Below are positions 39,517 through 52,413 of a DNA stretch of 64,000 bases, in pieces. A model generated the notes under the pieces. It was not told where the DNA came from, made no database searches, and worked only from the letters and a program-made list of their open reading frames with translations. Each line of letters opens with the position of its first letter. Within the stretch, counting starts at the first letter, position 1. Source of the DNA: Rostratula benghalensis. Its lineage: Eukaryota; Chordata; Aves; Charadriiformes; Rostratulidae. The stretch covers positions 301,341 through 365,340 of the forward strand of contig VXAI01000385.1 of assembly GCA_013399305.1 (NCBI GenBank), given 5' to 3'. A program made the position numbers and the translations under genes.

Positions 39517-40100
39517 AAACAACTGCTCTTGCCCTTGTCCAGCCACAAAAGCAGGGAAGGAAACAAAAATCCTACTGATAAGAGAGATTCAGTCAGGAGA
39601 AGCTTAGCTGATCCTCCAACTCCAGCCCCAAGAACAGCTCCCTTTGGAAATGTCCAGGCATATTTTCATTACACGGTTGCACCATTTTTCTTGACCATCC
39701 CTAGTGACCTCTGTTCCACCACGTGTACTTTACATTCCTAGAGCTATACACTCTCCTAGATGTTTTCCTCTGCAGCATCACCCCACCCTGAGCAATACTG
39801 CCTAACATCCTCTTCCTTGATGTGACATAGCCCTGGTACTGTCTTGCAGGCAAGGGGTGACCCTAGAAAGCAAGAAATCGTAGTGAGAAAGAATGAAAGT
39901 CATGATGGAAAGGTATGGGGCATTTGCTGGAGGGGGCAAAAAGATCCTAGCATAGAAAAGAAATCAGAAAAAAAAGTTAACAGGAGGAAAAGAAACATAG
40001 GTCCAGGAACTTGCTGCTGCCCGTTAACACAGCAACACTACTCTCTGGAGCTCTACTGACCTTGCCAGAGAAATTAAGAGATTTCTTTCTACTACCTGTT

Positions 40101-40134
40101 TCCCCCTCCCCTCCCCCCCCCCTTTTTTTTTTTA
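40101..40134. repeat. Polypyrimidine C-then-T tract
   Basis: CCCCCTCCCCTCC continues into a run of about ten C and then eleven T. The minus strand has at least three G runs and is a second quadruplex candidate, here on the EPHA5 transcript strand. Confidence 0.9.
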
Positions 40135-42137
40135 AGGATTTTATGACAATACTAACCTCACAATACCTTTCAGCACTTACTCTCACATGCATGCACAGAT
40201 TAAGTCTAATGTAGCACACTTCCCATTACTGAATGAAGGTGCAAGTGCACCTGCTCCACATCGCTTCAAGCAGACAATTGCCCTGTTCTAACCCCTTCTG
40301 CAGCCAACATGGCAAGCAATTTATCACCATCATCTAACTTCATTCGCTGCCCTCACCGAGTGACAGCCATCAAAAGTCTCATTATTGGCCTGTTACTAGG
40401 TGGCAAGGCAATCACATCACCTAACAAGATCTTAAAGAGGAGAGAAACTTCCTAAATCCCATTACCTGAAGGCCCTCCTTCCCCCAAGATGAAGATTTGA
40501 GTGCGTTTGTGTCACAGATGTCAAATGCATTTCTGACCGTTTTTAATAACTTTCAACCCTGCTTCTAGGTGAATCAAGCAGGAGAGCCCTCTGTAGATGC
40601 ACAGACTTGCTTTGTGGGGTTTAAAACCACCAACAGTTGGATTTTCTGGATGTTTTCAGTGCAAATTCACTTGCCCAATGGGTAAGCCTTCCAGGCAGGG
40701 GCAAGTCATGCAGTGATTTAGAGCAGCCACTACAGCACACTGTTGAGAGTGTATTTCTCCATGACAGAGGAAGGCTACTTTCACAATGTGTCATATCCAA
40801 GCCCATCACTAGAAGCAAAGCCAAAGCCCTTCCAAAACTTCCTACTCTATTCATTTCCAGGGGGTGAAATGGAAAGGGACACTCATGGAAATGGAAATCA
40901 CAAAATCTGAAGGAAGATTAATAATGACAACTGTAGCAACCAACCCTGACCTGGCACTTGGCAGTCAGTAATTCAATGGACACACAATGTCTGGAGATAC
41001 CACCAACTCTAGGAACATAGCAGTTGCTGCCAATGACAGCTGAGCAGAAGCCATTTTGCACCCATTGTATGGTTTTGCTGCAAACAGCAATGCCAGGTCC
41101 AAAACATCACCTGCAGATTCCTTTTGACTTCTCTGTGATAGGACCTGGAAGGGTTGTGCTTATCAACAGCTACACAGCAGGGAGAGACAAAAGGATAGGT
41201 AACAAAAAGCCAACGACAACCCAAGACCTCTGTCTTTGGGTAGCTCTTATGAGAGGAATGAAATGAAAAGCGATGCTTTAATCCCTTCAGCCTATGTAGT
41301 TTAGCTCCCAGTCTGAACGCCAATGTACAGGCCACCTCTGTACCACATATGCACTGAACAGCATCCTAGTGAGTAGGTCAGAGCTCCTGGCCATTAGCTC
41401 TGATGATTAGCAGATTAGCATATGCTGCTCTACAAGACAACTCTGCCTTTCAGATAAACTCATTTACTTTCCAAGAGCAAGTAGACTTACCCAAGTCTCA
41501 AAGCAAGCTAGAGCTCGCATGCATCCTGTGCATCTCCATGCCTCAGGACTCAGACATTCCACTTAGCACCATAACTCAGAGAATCTTTTAAGCTTCTCAG
41601 CTTCCCTGGGAAGATGATAGCTACTGTCCCCACAAACATGAAAGCAGCTATCTGTCCCTGCTTTGGGCTGGAGAAACTGCTTCTTTTGTCACGCCAGAAA
41701 CATGTATCCTACATATTTGGGATCTGAAGAAGAGTTGCTGAAGCATTTCTATGCAGAGGCTATTAAAAAAAAAATAAATTACTCTTTTCTCTCTACTTTT
41801 TGTTTTTTTGAGTTTTGGGTTTTCCTAGGAGCTGGGTGTCAGTTGAGGTCTCAATTACTACTATATGCACTTTGTTGACTTCACAAAGCAAAAGCATCAC
41901 TTGCAGATTTGTGGCCTCACAACCCAGATTTACATTAACTAAAACAGACTTAGCTAGTCCCATGGAAGGCAAAAAACATATCAGGTCTATTTATCTCCAC
42001 TGTGCATTTTACCTTCAGGATTGCTCCCTTTAAAAATCACAATACCTACACAAACATGCAAGTGCACATGTACATCCTGAAGGACAAAGGAGTCCACGAA
42101 GGCTAGATGTTTCTCAAGAAGGAAGTCTTAACACCAC

Positions 42138-42857
42138 AGAAGGTAGCCGTCCCCATGTGCTGAAAAATGAGCCATCAGGGAAAAAGAGCAGCCTGGCTAA
42201 GTAGAGCTACAGCTGCAGCTCAGGAAGAAAAAGGAGAGTTTATGATCTCTGGAAGACAAAATAGGCCAATCATAAGAACTACAAAGAAGTTGTAATGCTA
42301 CAGAGGGAGAAAATTAGAAGGGCCAAAGCACAACTAGAACTTAACCTGGCTTCTAACATTAAGGGCAATAAAGCATGATTTTTATAAATACATTTGAAAT
42401 AAAAGGAGAATTAAGGAAAATATCCATCTCTTATTAGATGGGGGAAGGGGTGTGCATGTGGGTGGCATAATAGCAACCAAGGATGAGGAAAAGGATGAAG
42501 TACTTAATGCCTTATTTGCCTCAGTCTTTAGGAGTAGAACCAGTTGTTTCGTGAGTACCCACCCCCAAGCTGGAAGACAGGGACAGCAGAATGAATGGGG
42601 AAATGGTGATTGACCTGCTATAGCATTTAGACACACACATGTCTATGGGGCCAGATGGGATCCACCCAAGGCTACTGAGGAAGCGTGTGCTCACCAAGCT
42701 ACCTTCCATCATTTATCAGCTGTCCTGACTGAACAGGACAGTCCCAGCTTAGTGGTAGCTGGCAAATGTGGCACCCATCCACAAGACGGGCCAGAAGAAG
42801 GATGCAGGGAATTACAGGCCTGTCAGTCTGACCTTGGTGCCTGAAAATGCTACAGAG
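42138..42857 (+). mobile_element. CR1 LINE ORF2 middle fragment
   Basis: This follows CR1 ORF2 between the endonuclease and the reverse transcriptase core. Visible blocks are GGTAGCCGTCCCCATGTGCT, GGAGAGTTTATGATCTCTGG, GGAGAAAATTAGAAGGGCC, AAAGCACAACTAGAACTTAA, GGATGAGGAAAAGGATGAAG, GTCTATGGGGCCAGATGGGA and CTTTCCATCATTTATCAGC (approximate). It ends at AATTACAGGCCTGTCAGTCT and then a 19-base A run. Stops and shifts make it non-coding. It lacks the 3' end that CR1 normally retains, which suggests later interruption or deletion. Confidence 0.88.
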
Positions 42858-42876
42858 AAAAAAAAAAAAAAAAAAA
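42858..42876. repeat. Poly(A) run abutting a truncated CR1
   Basis: Nineteen A directly after the truncated CR1 ORF2 fragment. CR1 does not normally end in poly(A), so the run probably marks a breakpoint rather than a tail. Confidence 0.9.
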
Positions 42877-43960
42877 TAAATGCCTCTCCATGTGGGGAAA
42901 GGTAGGTCTGCAACACACCTGTAAAACTGCTAGACTTTTACTAAACAGTTTTTAGAACCCATGAGATTCTTTTGCCAAGAGGAGCAATGGGCACTGTGGG
43001 GACTTGGACACACTCCAGTTACTCATCATCTGGATTTCTTTACACCGAAGTACAGAGATACACCTATAATTACAGTTGCACAAAACTTTTCAATAGAAAC
43101 CATCTTTTCTAAATGATCTTTCCTCTAATAATTGCTAGGAAATTAACGCATTTAAATAATTTTCACTGGCTGTCCAAACCACAGACTGTTTCAATCTGCA
43201 AAAGTTATCTTAGTAAAAGTTATGAGAGTAGTTTTCAAAGTGTTTACCTTTATTCTGAAACATTAATGGAAAACACTTGTGGTAGCTGCTCTAATTACAA
43301 TGACCACAGCAATGAGCTTTGCTGATGAAGCACATACAAAACGTTTAGCTGCATTCTTCCCATACAGCACCACGGCTGCTTATTTAGGTTAACTTATAGC
43401 AACATCTAGAGCTTCTGGTCAAAATTTCCCTGGGGAACACATCAGAAGGGAGAGCAAGGAAAAGATTAAAACAAAGCCAAGTCATAAGAATAGCTTACAA
43501 CACATAAATCTACCATCACAAAGATGACAGCATCCTCCAGTTGACTGCTAAAACTGGACATCAAACTACAGCAAAGATACTATGGCATATTAATGATTCA
43601 TTATTTTTGTGCAAGCTTGCTAACGTTTACTGATGAAGTTCACTCCCTCTACTAGCCAAGGTGATCTAAATTGAGATTGGTGGATTATGCTTTCTCGGTT
43701 TGGATAAGTTTCCTGCCAGCTGGGCTTGCTGATACAACCAAGAGAACAGGACATACCCCATATTATGGGAATCCATCAGGTCTTGACCTCAGGTCTGAAA
43801 TCCCTTTCCTCCATCCACAGTACTAAATCCACACCACCACTGCAGAGTACCAATGCACAATACTTGTTTATCAGCCAAGTACTCATATTTAGATCTTCAC
43901 CTCCTTACCTAATCATGAAATCATTCAAATATCATTTCTTAAATGTATATCAGATAGCTT

Positions 43961-43980
43961 CACATACACACACCCCCCCC
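43961..43980. repeat. Short CA/C tract
   Basis: CACATACACACA followed by eight or nine C. Confidence 0.85.
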
Positions 43981-44210
43981 TAAAACACACATCCATCCAC
44001 AACCCAAATGTGCTGGTGTCTTTCAGGGTTCTTTTGGTGGGCTGTTTTGGTGTTCTTTAAACCATTTCTCTGTCTGGTCACTCCTATCCATTTAAGTAAC
44101 TTAGAAGAATAGAGCAGGCAGTGTTCTGGCTATATGGGATGAGGATGTTCTCCAGACAAAATCTTCAAGAAGGCGTAATATTTGGGTACCAGGTCTTGAA
44201 CTAAAAGATG

Positions 44211-44230
44211 TGTTGATGTTTGTTGATGTT
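44211..44230. repeat. 10-bp tandem duplication
   Basis: TGTTGATGTT occurs twice in direct tandem, followed by further GTTG units. Confidence 0.85.
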
Positions 44231-45018
44231 GTTGTGTGATGCACAAATGAAAGAATCCATCAGACTATTTTTCTAGAAATAATTTAAAATCTGCCCCTTG
44301 AAATATCATTATTTTTAGAATATTCAAAGTTCAGCTTTTGCCAATTACATCTTTTTTCTTCCTCCTTTTATTTTTCAAATATCAAACTGTATTTCAAGTA
44401 CAGATAGTTTCTACAGGGGAGTTAGTTCTTATTATCAGTGGACTTCTTAATTAATGTTCACCCTGTCTTTTTCTGTTGCTATATTGAATATGAGTGCATA
44501 TGGCTTAATAGACACACCAGATGCTGCTTCCCTAGGTGGTTTAGGAGCTAATGCTTCATCATTTGAAGGTTTTAAAAAAAAAGAAAGCTCATTATTTAGT
44601 GGATTAGCCACCTGTTCAAAAGAGGAGACAACCTGGAGGAACTAACTTGCCTGGCTGTAAACCAAAGTCTGGAGACTTAAAAGGGACTGTGCTGCTTCAT
44701 TGGAGAAGGAGGAAGCAGGCAGCCTGGGCTCCTTCCTTTTTTCAAAGCCTCTATCAGAAAACCAACAGTGAAATGATGTCTTGCAGAAATAACAACATTT
44801 CTTCCCACCTTTCACCAGCACCGGCAAGGACTGAACCCAATGCACTCTGACTTCTTCCAAAGTTGCCCTAGCAAGCCTCTTCCTGCTCCAGTCATTTGCT
44901 CCCCATTTCACACTCCCTTAAGGTTTGGAAGATGGATAGAGATGTAAAACCCACAAATTAACACACATTAGCCTGTAATAGGTACTTCTGCCATCCACAG
45001 ATACAGCCACAATGGTTT

Positions 45019-46358
45019 TGAAACTACAAGCCTGTCAGTCTGACCTCAGTGCCTGGAAAGGTCATGGAACAGATCATCCCCAGTGCCATTATGCAACACA
45101 TGAAAGACAACCAGGTGATCAAGCCCAGTCAGCGTGGGTTCATGAAAGGCATGTTCTACTTGACAAACCTGATCTACTTCTATGATAAGGTGATCCACTA
45201 GGTGTATAAGGGAAAGGCTAAGGATGTTGTCTACCTGGACTTTAGTAAGGCCTTTGATTTTTATATGGTTTCCCACAGCATTCTCCTGGAGAAACTGGAT
45301 GCCCATGGCTTAGATGGGTGTACTCTTCACTTGGTAAAAAACTGGCTGGAGGGCCAGGCCCAGAGTATGGTGGTGAATGGAGTTAAATCCAGCTGGCATC
45401 TGGCATCTGGTCATGAGTGGTGTTCCCCAAGGCTCAGTATTGGGGCCAGTTGTCTTTAGAGTCTCTATCAAAAGCCTGGACAAGGGCATTGAGTGCAACC
45501 TCAGTATGTTTGCAGATGACATCAAGTTAGGTTGATCTGGTTGAGAGCAGAAAGGCTCTGCAGGATGAATGAAAGGATCTGGACAGGATGAATGGATGGG
45601 CCAAGGCCAATTGGATGAGGTTCAATAAGGAGAAGTGCTGGGTCCTGCACTTGGGTCACAACAACCCCATGAAGTGCTAAAGGCTTAGGGAAGACTGGCT
45701 GGCAAAAATGCCTGGCATTAAAGGCCCAGGGGGTGTTAGTCGACAGCTGGCTGAACATGCACCAGCAGTGTGTCCAGGTGTCCAAGAATGCCAACAGCAT
45801 CCTGGTTTGTATCAGGAACAGCATGGTGAAGACTGGGGAAGTGATCATCCTCCTGTACTCGACCCTGGTGAGGCCCCACTGTACAGTGTCCAGTTTTGCG
45901 ACCCTCACTACAAAAAAAAAAGACATTGAAGTGCTGGGGAGAAGGACAACAGAGCTGGTCAGAGGTCTGGAGCACAAGTCTTGCGAGGAGTAGTCGAGGA
46001 GGGAACTGGGATTGTTTAGCCTGGAGAAAAGGAGGCCAAGGGGAGACCTTATTTCTCTCCACTACTACCTAAAGGAGGTTGTAGAGAAGTGGGGGTCTGT
46101 CTCTTCTCCAAAGTAACAAGCAATAAGACAAGAGAAATCAGCCTTAAGTTGTGCCAGGGGAGGTTCAGATTGGATATTTAGAATAAGCATTGGAATGGGC
46201 TTCCCACAGAAGGGGTTGAGTCACCATCCCTGGGGGTATTTAGCAGACAGGTATACACAGTGCTTAAAGATATGGTTTAGTGATGGTTATTGTTAGGTTG
46301 ACAGTTGGACTACATGACCCTAAAGGTCCCTTCCAACCTAGACAATTCTATGACATCT
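45019..46358 (+). mobile_element. CR1 LINE with reverse-transcriptase remnant and 3' end (pseudogene)
   Basis: This is the longest CR1 copy here, about 1.34 kb. It starts inside ORF2 at the NYKPVSLTS motif and runs to the CR1 3' end (GACTACATGACCCTAAAGG, TCCCTTCCAACC, CAATTCTATGAC). Reverse-transcriptase motifs are visible: YLDFSKAFD at 45232-45258, [10 protein letters not shown] at 45419-45448 and FADD, the catalytic Asp pair, at 45509-45520. It cannot be functional. There is a TAG at 45199 in frame with the first motif, and a 7-bp duplication (TGGCATC twice, 45394-45407) separates the first motif from the other two by a frameshift. An A run near 45911-45922 is another likely frame break. 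Confidence 0.94.
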
Positions 46359-46922
46359 TGGACTTGGATTCAGCAGACTGAATCACTGAATGACTGCTCC
46401 CAACTCTCCTTCCCCCAGCCCAAAAAAGGTTAGATATAAAATTATGCAATTCTTGCTCTCTAATAATGATAAATCCAGAAATACATGCCCAGTGTCACTT
46501 TAGATGGATGTGGTCACACCTACTTACTTAGGAGGTAGATTAGCAGCCAGGTATTTGGACTCTTGCCTGAAACATGGTTAATGCAGTAAAGCATGTGAAT
46601 GAAGGGTTAGAGTTTATAAAATCTGTTGTAAGACAGTTATATAGGTAAATACATATTGTGTATTTTGGGCATCAGAAAAACCGCTTGTACTAGATACCAG
46701 TGGATGTGGTTTTAAGTACCCATTCAGACAACACATTTCTGAGGCCAAAACCATGAAAACAACACCCTTTCTAGCATCTTTAGACTGAGCCAGCTCTAAA
46801 TAAACAAACTTTTTGTTTAAGGAGACAAGTATAGAAGATCTCATAAGCCTACATCCATGATTGCCATAGATTACAACTACAGTACAGCCTGATTGCAAAT
46901 ACATTCAATTTCCTTGTATTGC

Positions 46923-46992
46923 AAAAAAAAAAAAAAAAAAAAAAAAAAACACCCAAAAAACCCCAAAACCTCCAAAACCAACCCCAAAAAGC
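46923..46992. repeat. Poly(A) run with A/C-rich extension
   Basis: About 27 A followed by CACCC, CCCCAAAACC and TCCAAAACC units. It matches the style of the tract at 30.1 kb. Confidence 0.92.
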
Positions 46993-47342
46993 CCAGCCAG
47001 GACCCAATCAATGCCTTGCCACATCACAGACAGCGGTATCAGTATGCTGATGCTCCCAACATCAGAAGCTACTCAGGATGGTCCCCAAAGGAAGACAGCT
47101 TTCCTCAGTCTCTCCCAGCCTTCCCAATGTCTCAGCAAGCCTGGAGGAGTTGGCAGGGATAGGCTGGCAAAGACACACTGTGAGCCTGCTTCCCACACCA
47201 CGCCCCCAGCATTTCATGCAGGTAGCATGGCCCCTGAGAGCAGAGACTTGAACGCTGTATATGCAAAATTTCTCTATAAATGTCTTCTCCTGGTAGGGGC
47301 AACACATGGTTCACAATTCTTCTGAAATTGAGAGGCTGGTGA

Positions 47343-47378
47343 TACAGGGAACTATAGAAGTACAGGGAACTATAGAAA
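47343..47378. repeat. 18-bp tandem duplication
   Basis: TACAGGGAACTATAGAAG is followed immediately by a copy that differs only at its last base. Confidence 0.92.
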
Positions 47379-49455
47379 GAATTTCACCAGGACTCTTCCA
47401 AAGAAAGAAGTCTAGTGTTTGGCTTTTTGCTTCCAAAAGAGGTTAAAACAGACCTCCAGTTTATTTGGAGTAGGTGATACAGCAAAAATTTTAAAATGAG
47501 TTAATGGGCATTATAACATGACTTAGTGCTTATAGTAGGCAAGGACTAACACAAAAACAGTGAAAGTCCTCTCTCCTCTCCAGTCTTCTCATGCTTTCTA
47601 ACCTTTTTTCCAAAAAAGCAAAAGAGAAATATGAACTCAATCTTTAGGCCAGCTCAGAGTGCCTGTTGCCAAGCTGAGCAGTCGCTCCAGAAGTCTGTGC
47701 TGGAGCATCCATTCACTCCCACGTGCCGAGTGAGAATTTAACCTGCCCAAATATGCTCATCACCTGCATCAGGCAGCCTGTGGCACAATGCGGTCCAGGG
47801 CATGTGCTCCCAAAACATCTTCTTGGGTTGTCCTTAAAAGAAAGGAGCTTGTTATTCTGCAGGAGGATGCCAGGCACCAGTCTCTCTCGGGAGAGAGTGT
47901 TAAATATGAGCTGCTTTAGACTCCTGGTTTTGGAAACACAACATGCTGACATCAATACAAGGTGAGAGAATAAATTTGTGCAGAAATAGCTTATTGCAGC
48001 CCAGCCATCCACTGACGCATTTTGCCTCTCCAGTGCTATCATACAGGAATCTTCACTTTTAAAAGGTGAGAGTTAAAACTAGTTCAGAGAAAAAGATACA
48101 CAGAAGATCTGCAAGGCTCACAATGGTAGAAATACAAAGGGCAAAAAATCCACGAGAAAGCCTTTGCAAAGTTTGCACTGACCCCAATGAGTTCCCTGGT
48201 TGTGCTTCACACAGGCCACGATAAACTTTTTGCAATGGCACGTTATAAATATGCTGTCAAACTGCCAAGGCTACAATTCCCATCTTTAACCCAAGAGCAA
48301 CAGGGCTAACTTTCCAAGCCTCACTAATGTCAACTGATCAAAAGCCACAACCTTAACCAACAGCTACCTAAAGCTTGATCCCTGCAGCCTCATTTAGGCA
48401 CTCAAGAGACCTCAGCTGCAAAGACGTTGATACTGGATGAGCCAGGAGGAGGCGTCATCTCCTATATGCACAGAAAGGACTACTGCAATCACTACTGGGC
48501 ATCTACCTAACATCAAGGGCAGTTCTCGCCCAGTGCATTGTACAGACAGTCCATCAACCTACCAGGCTGCTACAGCCTGGCCCTAAGTGCCTTTGTCTAA
48601 GTTCAGGCAGAGCCTGAAGCCATAGGAGGCAACAACATCTCTTCATAGTGTAGAAAGCTCTCCTCCCTGTAGCGTTTCTCCAACAGTCATTCAGGAGTTC
48701 TACAAACCTCCTCCAGCTGCAGGGCCTTTGTTGCCCAACCATCTCTGGTGGGCTGGGTCTGCCATCACACAAGCGCCTGGGACAGTCTCTGTGTATTTTC
48801 TGCATAAGACAGCAAGTGCCAGCTCTACTGCCAAGACCAATAGGATAGTGGAGGTCTGGCAACACAGTTTTACAAGGGGAACTGGAGCCCTTGCTACATC
48901 CAGTATGAGCACTTCACCATGCTAATATAGTAAGGTTAGATGATAATTTGTAGAAGACATTTAGTAGCCTTTAGCTGGTTTAATACCTGGCTAGACAGTA
49001 GCCACCCCTTGGATGTACAAACTCATTCCACATATTAGTCCTGCAAGGCACCTAAAGCACAAATCAGCCTGAGGTTAAGTTCAGAAACACAAATACACAC
49101 TTGCTTTCAATCTGCTCCTTCAACACTGTCCTGATACACATCATCTCACAGTCCGCACCACAAAGACATGTATGCATTGTGCATAACATATTGCATCAGG
49201 GAGATATTTAAGGTGGCTTAAATAGCCATAACCCAAGGGAAGGGAGTGTGCATACATGCATGTGCATGAAAAGGATGTGCATCTGAGAAAAAAAGCAGGA
49301 CAGCACTTACAATGAGCAAAACTGTATCATCTTTTAAGTGCAGTCACCTAATCCTTTTTATTTGAGGTTTGCACAGCACGAGATCACAATTGATAACACC
49401 AAGCCAGCAACCCCCTTCCATGTGGTGGTGTTGCTTATTTTTATTCTCCAAGAGG

Positions 49456-49469
49456 AAAAAAAAAAAAAA
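49456..49469. repeat. Poly(A) run, 14 bases
   Basis: Short uninterrupted A run. Confidence 0.85.
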
Positions 49470-52413
49470 GTCTCTTCAATGAAGCTGTTCAGCCTTATGT
49501 TTGAACAGCAAAAGCAGGAGCCAGCCTCATCGGTGTTAGAGTTTCAGAGGCCGAGAATGTTTTCTCGCTGAGCATCAATTCCAGTTCTTTGAACCAATTG
49601 CCACTGAATCCAGGAGCTTGCCCACACTACAATTTTCACACTTAGCAACTGTAAAATTGTTAAAGCGATATCTTTCCACACGGTTGCTCCGTTATTAGTG
49701 CTTAGTTTGGCATGCCACCTTAGTTACGGGCTTTAAATGCCACTTTCGGCACTTCCCAGGGTAACCTTGGCCATGAAATCGGAAAATCAGATCATTTTCT
49801 GGTCTGTTTTCTTCTTTTTCTCTGGATGAGATTAGATTTTGCTACGCTTGACTGACAAACCTCATTTGGGATTCCAGAGGAGGCCAAAGCCCTGACCTCC
49901 TTAAGAAGTGGGAGGCAAAGATGTCTCAAGCTATGATGAGGAAGAAAGAGCTAATTTCAACACATCACATAACAGGCAATTAGTAATTAATTTTCACTGA
50001 GAGACAAACATGCTTGCAAAATATGTTCAGAGTGCCTCCCTGTGAAGCCAGGGTGCTTAGTTTTATTTCTCTAAAATGGTGCTAAGAGGCTTTCTTCTTC
50101 TATGTTATCTATGTCTGTTGTATTTACCTCAGGAAAACAGAACTATTGGAGTTGGAAGTTTTCTTTAAACATTTTAACTAACTCTAATGAAGAAGCAACC
50201 CAACAGTGCTTTCAAGAATTATTTTTTTAACCACGTTTAAGTGATTATTTGACCTTTCTGTTGCTACAGTCTTTCAACAGCTCATTATGTTCCAAGCATG
50301 TTATCAGTGCTGGATGCAGTGTTAGTTAAAAAGGACGCCATCAACTATAACGAACAACAGACAAATGTCAAAAAAAATTAATTTATAGTGTTTAGTCTTG
50401 CCTCTGTTGAAAGTTAACATGCCATTAAGTAGTATTATGGAATATCATTCAAAATGATAGGGCAAAATCTCAGCTGCTCAATCAAGTAATATAGTTTCCA
50501 CTGTAAGACATCAAGGTTTGGTCCACGTAGCTGTATTAACTGATGACATGGAGGACCACCCACTGACACCCTGAGACTTACTGCTTGTTAATGAGGAATT
50601 AAAAAACAAAACAAAACCATGCAAAGGAGCAGAGATGCCCAGAGTTAAAGTTTTCATTTTAGTAATTATTCTAAACATCACCAAAGAAAAACAGAAACAA
50701 GTCAGTATGTAGAGTCTGAAAATATTATAGATTAGGAAGACTGAAACAGAAGGTACCCTAGAGAGTCTATAATCTTTGCTTGGATCTCCTCCTAAAACCG
50801 CAGCTCTGAATAGCAAAGGCTGTAGTACAATCTGAGTACACCCAAATCTCCAGTGCTTCTAAAGAAGCATGGGATGACAGGGCTTACCTCCCTTCAGGAA
50901 AACGTTATATACTGGATCTTCAAGGGACTCTGACCTAATTTCAACACAAGCACATCCTGAGGAACCAACTTCAAAACTCATACACATGGACTTATTTCAG
51001 AGCTACAAGCCCCCAAAAGGCTTTTTCCCTGGACAGCACTTCCAGCTCTTTGCACTGACATTCACAGAAAGCTGTTTCCAGACAGGTTTGCAGAGCTGGG
51101 AAAAAGGGATAGCCCGTCTCAGAGAGCAATCCAGAGAAAGGAGGCTTTTCTGAGCAAGAACGAACTTGCAACAGGCACCATCCCTTCAAACCCAGCTTCA
51201 AAACCCCTAGAAAGCTAAGATGCCAGTATCATCACGGGAAACCATGTTTTTTGCCATTGCAACCTTGCTGACAGTTGGAGGCTGTTAACTTTTCCATTGT
51301 TGCCAATTATCCCCAGGCATTTGAGGCAGGGTAAATGAGGCACACTGACAAGTGACAGTAATCGATTTTTCAGCGTGCATTTTTTATATTTAGACAGGGA
51401 GTGCCAAGGTAATGAGATGAACTACTAAAGTACAAAAGTGGATTACAGCATGTCAAATAGTCTGTGAAAAGCATCCATCTCAATGTCCTTCAGTCTTTCA
51501 CTGCCCCCATGCTTCGCTTCTACTGCTTGACTTTGAATCCAATAGCCTTAGCAAAGCAGGCTTACAGGGGCAAGAAAAGGTTTCAGCCAAGTGCATCAGG
51601 ACAGGACCATGCACTGCCAACAAGGCAGTTGCAAGGAGCCCTGTGGAGCTGGGAACACAGGTTCTGTAGAGCCTCTGATGAGACAAAACCCCACAGACAC
51701 ATTAGAGCCAAAGGGACAACCGGAAAATATTTTTTCAGCCATGACCTGGCCAACATTAAATGCCAGAAACCACAACAGCCATCAGTAACCAACTCCAACA
51801 TCTTGAGCTATGGCTCAAATCAAACAAATAATACAATCCTACTTTTAAAAACTGAAATCTTTTCATTTTAATGGTTCCTGCTTAAAATATAGACGTGGGG
51901 ATCGATACTTAAGGGCCTCTTGTCAAAGGACTTTGCTAGCATCACTAGATCCACAAATATGCAAGTAATAATAATAAGTTGCAGTCTTTCCTGTTTCATT
52001 ATCTCCATGAAGTTTTCATTCGAGGATTGTATCTCAACTCCAAGAGAAGCACGAACTTAGAGACTGTGCCTTGTTATTTCGTATCATTGCTGTCCAACTT
52101 AAACTGCAGTGTGTTGCAAAACCTAAATATTTTACTTCCTCATCAGGCATTCACAGCTCTCCCTCAGGCAAAAAAAATTATTTATGGGTGAGGAGTGAGA
52201 CAAGGCAGTTTGTGAACCTTGTCCAGTGACAATTCCACTCCCCAGTTCTGCAACAGGACAGGAAGCCAAATTCCTCAAGGGTTTGTTTCTTGAAAACCCA
52301 GTTAAGAAACAGAATCAAGGACTTCCATGGTGAAGATAAATGTTGGTACAGTTCATCACGACCAGCTAGTTTGCTGCTTTGAGGACAGTCACATGACAAT
52401 TGTGAATTTGTTC

